The translations under genes and the position numbers were made by a program. The notes under the pieces were generated by a model. That model did not search any database. It was not told the DNA's origin and worked only from the letters and a program-made list of their open reading frames with translations. A stretch of 64,000 nt of DNA. Origin: Casuarius casuarius. Its lineage: Eukaryota; Chordata; Aves; Casuariiformes; Casuariidae. Positions 60,901 through 64,000 of the stretch are shown here, piece by piece. The stretch is taken from assembly GCA_003342895.1 (NCBI GenBank), contig PTFA01000198.1, positions 1,201,905 to 1,265,904 of the forward strand. Reading direction: 5' to 3'. How positions within the stretch are numbered: the stretch's first letter is position 1; every line of letters begins with the position of its first letter.

Positions 60901-62399
60901 CTGACACATTTAAAATTGTTGAAAAAAAATCTCTCAACCCTTGCTCTCAAATTCTTCCTTTTTATTTGTTGAAATGGCAATGAATCTTCCCATCATAATT
61001 TGGAAAAGGTTTCACTTGCTTAATCGTTCTTTAAAAAGATTGGCTAAATTTCTTGGAGAAGATTAGATAAAAAACCCATCCTGGTCTCTGGCAAGCTCCA
61101 GTTACACTTTTTGGTGCTCCTAAGGCGGCAATGTTCCTCTCTCCACGCAGGTGAAGGCTAAAGGATAGGTTGCACTAGGCAGGGAAGCCGGCCGGGGGCC
61201 CGGCTGCTGACTGAGCTCTGGGCAGAAGACGGGACGGGAAAGTCCAAGCAAGCTACCTGGGCCCAGGCCCGCACGCGCTACCCAGCTTTTCCTGCCACAG
61301 CCCCAGGTATCGCGGGCCAACACGAACACGGGCAGCAATTGTTTTTAACCCGATGACTCAACCTCTACCAAAGGTGAACGCTCACAACGGAGAAAATACT
61401 GGTTTCCAGATTAGTAACTAATAAAAAGAACGGAATGACCAAGCTGAATTAGAAACGCATTTGTTGCTGAAGTAAATCTAGTTAAGCCAAAGAACTTAGG
61501 AAAATTTGGCATTCTAAAATTCTTATTTACAGCAGCAGGAAAGAGAGACTACGGAGATGACAGTCCCCTATAGGGAGAGGTACACCACAGGCGCACCAAC
61601 GCTGGACTGCAGAGCCATCGTCCTACCAAACGCCGTGCTTAAGGCCACGCTCTCCAACGAGTTCTGCAAAGAGAGAGGGAGCCCACGACAGAATNGGCAA
61701 CTTAATGAAAATGCACACACTCCCGCTGCACTCCTCCTTCCCAAAAGGGACTGCACACCTCTCAAAACATTCACTATTGCAGGCAACTGAATAACATATG
61801 TAAAGATTTGTGTTTCTAGCTGAAATTTAAGAAACAATGCATTCGATAGTTTCCACTGTTTGAGGCAGAAAAATCCATCAGCTGTGTAGTCAAGAAAATT
61901 TCTAAATTCCTTGAGATATGATTTTGAATTAAAATTCTCCCCACGCACAACAGAGGGGAGAAAACATCTTTTTTATTATAGATGATCATAGCCAACTTTC
62001 ATGAAAAACCCTAAAACAATATATTCTTGGTGAAATGAAGGACAAAGTAAATTTGTTAAGAAAAGAGATTCCAGCGCCAAGCTTACAAATTTGAGCGAGA
62101 AAAAAATTTGTTTTTAAAAGATGCTTATCACTGGTTACATTTTGTACAGCTCCTGCCCTTTTGGAAATATTTTAAGCTTGTGCTTTAACTGCACCCTTAG
62201 GAATAAAAAGTTAGTTTTATTTTTCCCCTTTAATGTTCTTCTCATTCTTTCAAAAAGGATGGATTTTCTCTCTCAGATTGTAACAAAACCACATCTGCCA
62301 CATAAGTAGGCAGCATCTTCTCAGCTCTCTTTTACTGTTATTACCATTTCTGAACAGATTTTTGTGTGTTAATTATAGAACTCAATTGTTTGGATAGTC

Positions 62400-62785
62400 T
62401 CTTTTGATGAGCTTTCTGCCCCGCACCATGAACCTCTCGGTTATTGTACAGCTGTTTTCGCTCCAAATGCTCATCAGGGTTTTCTAATTGTCAAGCTGTC
62501 CCGGCGACTAGTTCTTTTGACCTAAAAGTCAAAGAAAGGGAGTCGCCCTCGTCTCCCCGACATGAATACCATAGGGCTCCCAACGGCCCCCCTAATACCT
62601 ACGAGACAATGCCTTTCCAGATCATTGCCACTACGAGCATAATTGGTTTTTGGGTGAAATGAGAAGATTTTAAATAGGATGAATTAATGAGTTTCTTGTA
62701 AAATTAAGTCGTTCTCCTGGTCCAATCTAATTACTCACTGTAATGCCCCTGAGGGTGATAAATAAAGATCCTTAGAAACCAGAAG
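62400..62785. promoter_or_regulatory. candidate conserved non-coding element
   Basis: Non-repetitive, compositionally mixed sequence with several TAAT cores (TCTAATTGTC, AGCATAATTGG, TGAATTAATGAG, CTAATTACTC) and CTGTCCCGGCGACTAG. It resembles developmental enhancers in texture, but conservation cannot be tested here. Confidence 0.3.
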
Positions 62786-62790
62786 AACAA

Positions 62791-62802
62791 NNNNNNNNNN
62801 NN
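62791..62802. other. assembly gap
   Basis: Twelve unresolved bases followed at once by eight G, an A, seven G. The true length of the gap is unknown; a G-rich simple repeat probably stopped sequencing. Confidence 0.95.
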
Positions 62803-64000
62803 GGGGGGGGAGGGGGGGAGAGCCTTCTCTGGAGCCTTTCTTAAAAGTCAAGTTGTAGAATTTGATGCGATGTACCAAATGCTGTTTCCAAATAAAGTCA
62901 GACTCCTTTGATGTTCATATTGTAAGATCTCTGTCTCCTATTGATAACAACTTTACATTTTCTACAAATTAAAATGAGTTCCACATCTTTAACTCGTATC
63001 GCTGATGAGAAAAACAACGCTGCTATGCACTAAGCGCATATTTCTATTGCGTGAATGACACATGGAAATACAAATACAATGCCACTGGAGAGAAAAATGT
63101 TTGGCTTTGGCACAGCTTTACTCTGTGATTTGGGAAAAAAATTAATCAGAACTTCAAAGCAAAAATATGGGGACTTATATGACTCAGTGAAGTCCAGAGC
63201 TCTGTCTAAGCCACTGAAACTTGGGTTTGCATAGGCACACATGCAGCACCCGCCAGCAAAGCTGCAGCATAAACCAAAAGGAAGAGTTATTCAGGCAGCA
63301 AAACTGAGCAACCTTAACAAAACAGCTTTGGTTATTTTTTTCCCCAGTGCAGCAACCTTGGCTTCAAGTTTGCAGTTTTGAGTGTTTTTTTTTAAACATC
63401 CTGGGCTGACACAGTGATGACAGCAAAACTTCAGGCCTGGCATGAACAACAGGCAAGTATCATCTCTCCAGACTCTCAACACCCATCGGGTAGCCCACGC
63501 ACCCACTCCTCTAGCCGGCTGCGCTAGAGACGCGGCGGGGCAAAGGCTGTGGGTAAACCTGCCNGAGGCGAAAGCTGCAGAGAAACAAGTGGTTTGGTTG
63601 GTTCCAAAATCTCGCCGAAATTGAACCTTGCAAGGCCAAGTCTGCATGTATTAAACAGACCTTATCTGACTGGATTTTTTTCTAATTCTGTAACCATAAC
63701 TCAAAATGCGCTGAGTTAAACTGTAACTTTAAAGAGAAACAACACACATACATGCTGTAGTTGCACAGCATCTTAGAGCCACTTCACCTACAGCATGGAC
63801 CACAGTGACCACGATGGGAGGAATCAGTGGCCTCACTATGGATGACTCTGCAGAGCTCTTCTTGCTGGTGGGGAAAGGTTCAGTTGCAGGCAGCAGGATG
63901 AGGAGGAATAACGTAGGGTCACAAGCCCAGAAAATGCAGTCAAACCTACTGAGTATTATTGATTCCACTACGTTAAATTTATCTTCTCTTTCTCTTGTTA

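Noticed and set aside
61568..61948. 126-codon minus-strand frame as a small protein gene
   Set aside because: No recognisable domain, homologous motif or flanking splice signals. Its composition is that of translated intron.

Overview
The window is vertebrate nuclear DNA, most likely from a bird. It holds the middle of one gene, the Eph-family receptor tyrosine kinase EPHA4, on the minus strand (5' end beyond position 64000, 3' end below position 1). Twelve consecutive coding exons were placed by translation and by GT-AG splice sites. Their phases join without a break into about 622 codons. These match residues about 275-897 of the usual 986-residue EphA4, so they are called exons 4 to 15 by Eph-family convention. 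Catalytic and regulatory residues fall at the expected numbers: K653, D746, D764 of DFG, Y596, Y602 and Y779. The bird assignment rests on the protein reading like the chicken form as I remember it (for example [10 protein letters not shown] before the membrane segment), on short introns for this gene, and on sparse, old, decayed repeats. It is not proven, and another archosaur or turtle remains possible.

Layout in gene order, from high to low coordinates. 57282-64000 is part of intron 3. Exon 4 (cysteine-rich, EGF-like) is at 57126-57281. Intron 4 (15.9 kb) follows, then exon 5 (first fibronectin III domain) at 40923-41261. Intron 5 (20.5 kb) follows, then exons 6 and 7 (second fibronectin III domain) at 20320-20444 and 18954-19113. 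Exon 8 (membrane span) is at 17706-17817 and exon 9 (short basic juxtamembrane exon) at 12395-12453. Exons 10 to 15 (juxtamembrane tyrosines and kinase domain) lie between 11596 and 1241. Exons 1-3 (signal peptide and ephrin-binding domain) and the SAM-domain exons 16-17 are outside the window.

About 97% of the window is intron. It contains several CpG-rich patches (strongest at 36480-36790 and 36930-37290), small simple repeats, short young tandem duplications, and fossils of old interspersed elements: a LINE reverse-transcriptase tail, MIR-like SINE remnants, and dispersed amniote repeats with a GACTTCAATGG-like core. Isolated unresolved bases and one 12-base gap mark a draft assembly. I found no second convincing protein gene, tRNA, rRNA, endogenous retrovirus or CRISPR array. 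The most interesting leads are the internal CpG islands, two homeodomain-motif-rich candidate enhancers, and a protein-like 87-codon frame near exon 4. No previously undescribed system is demonstrated.
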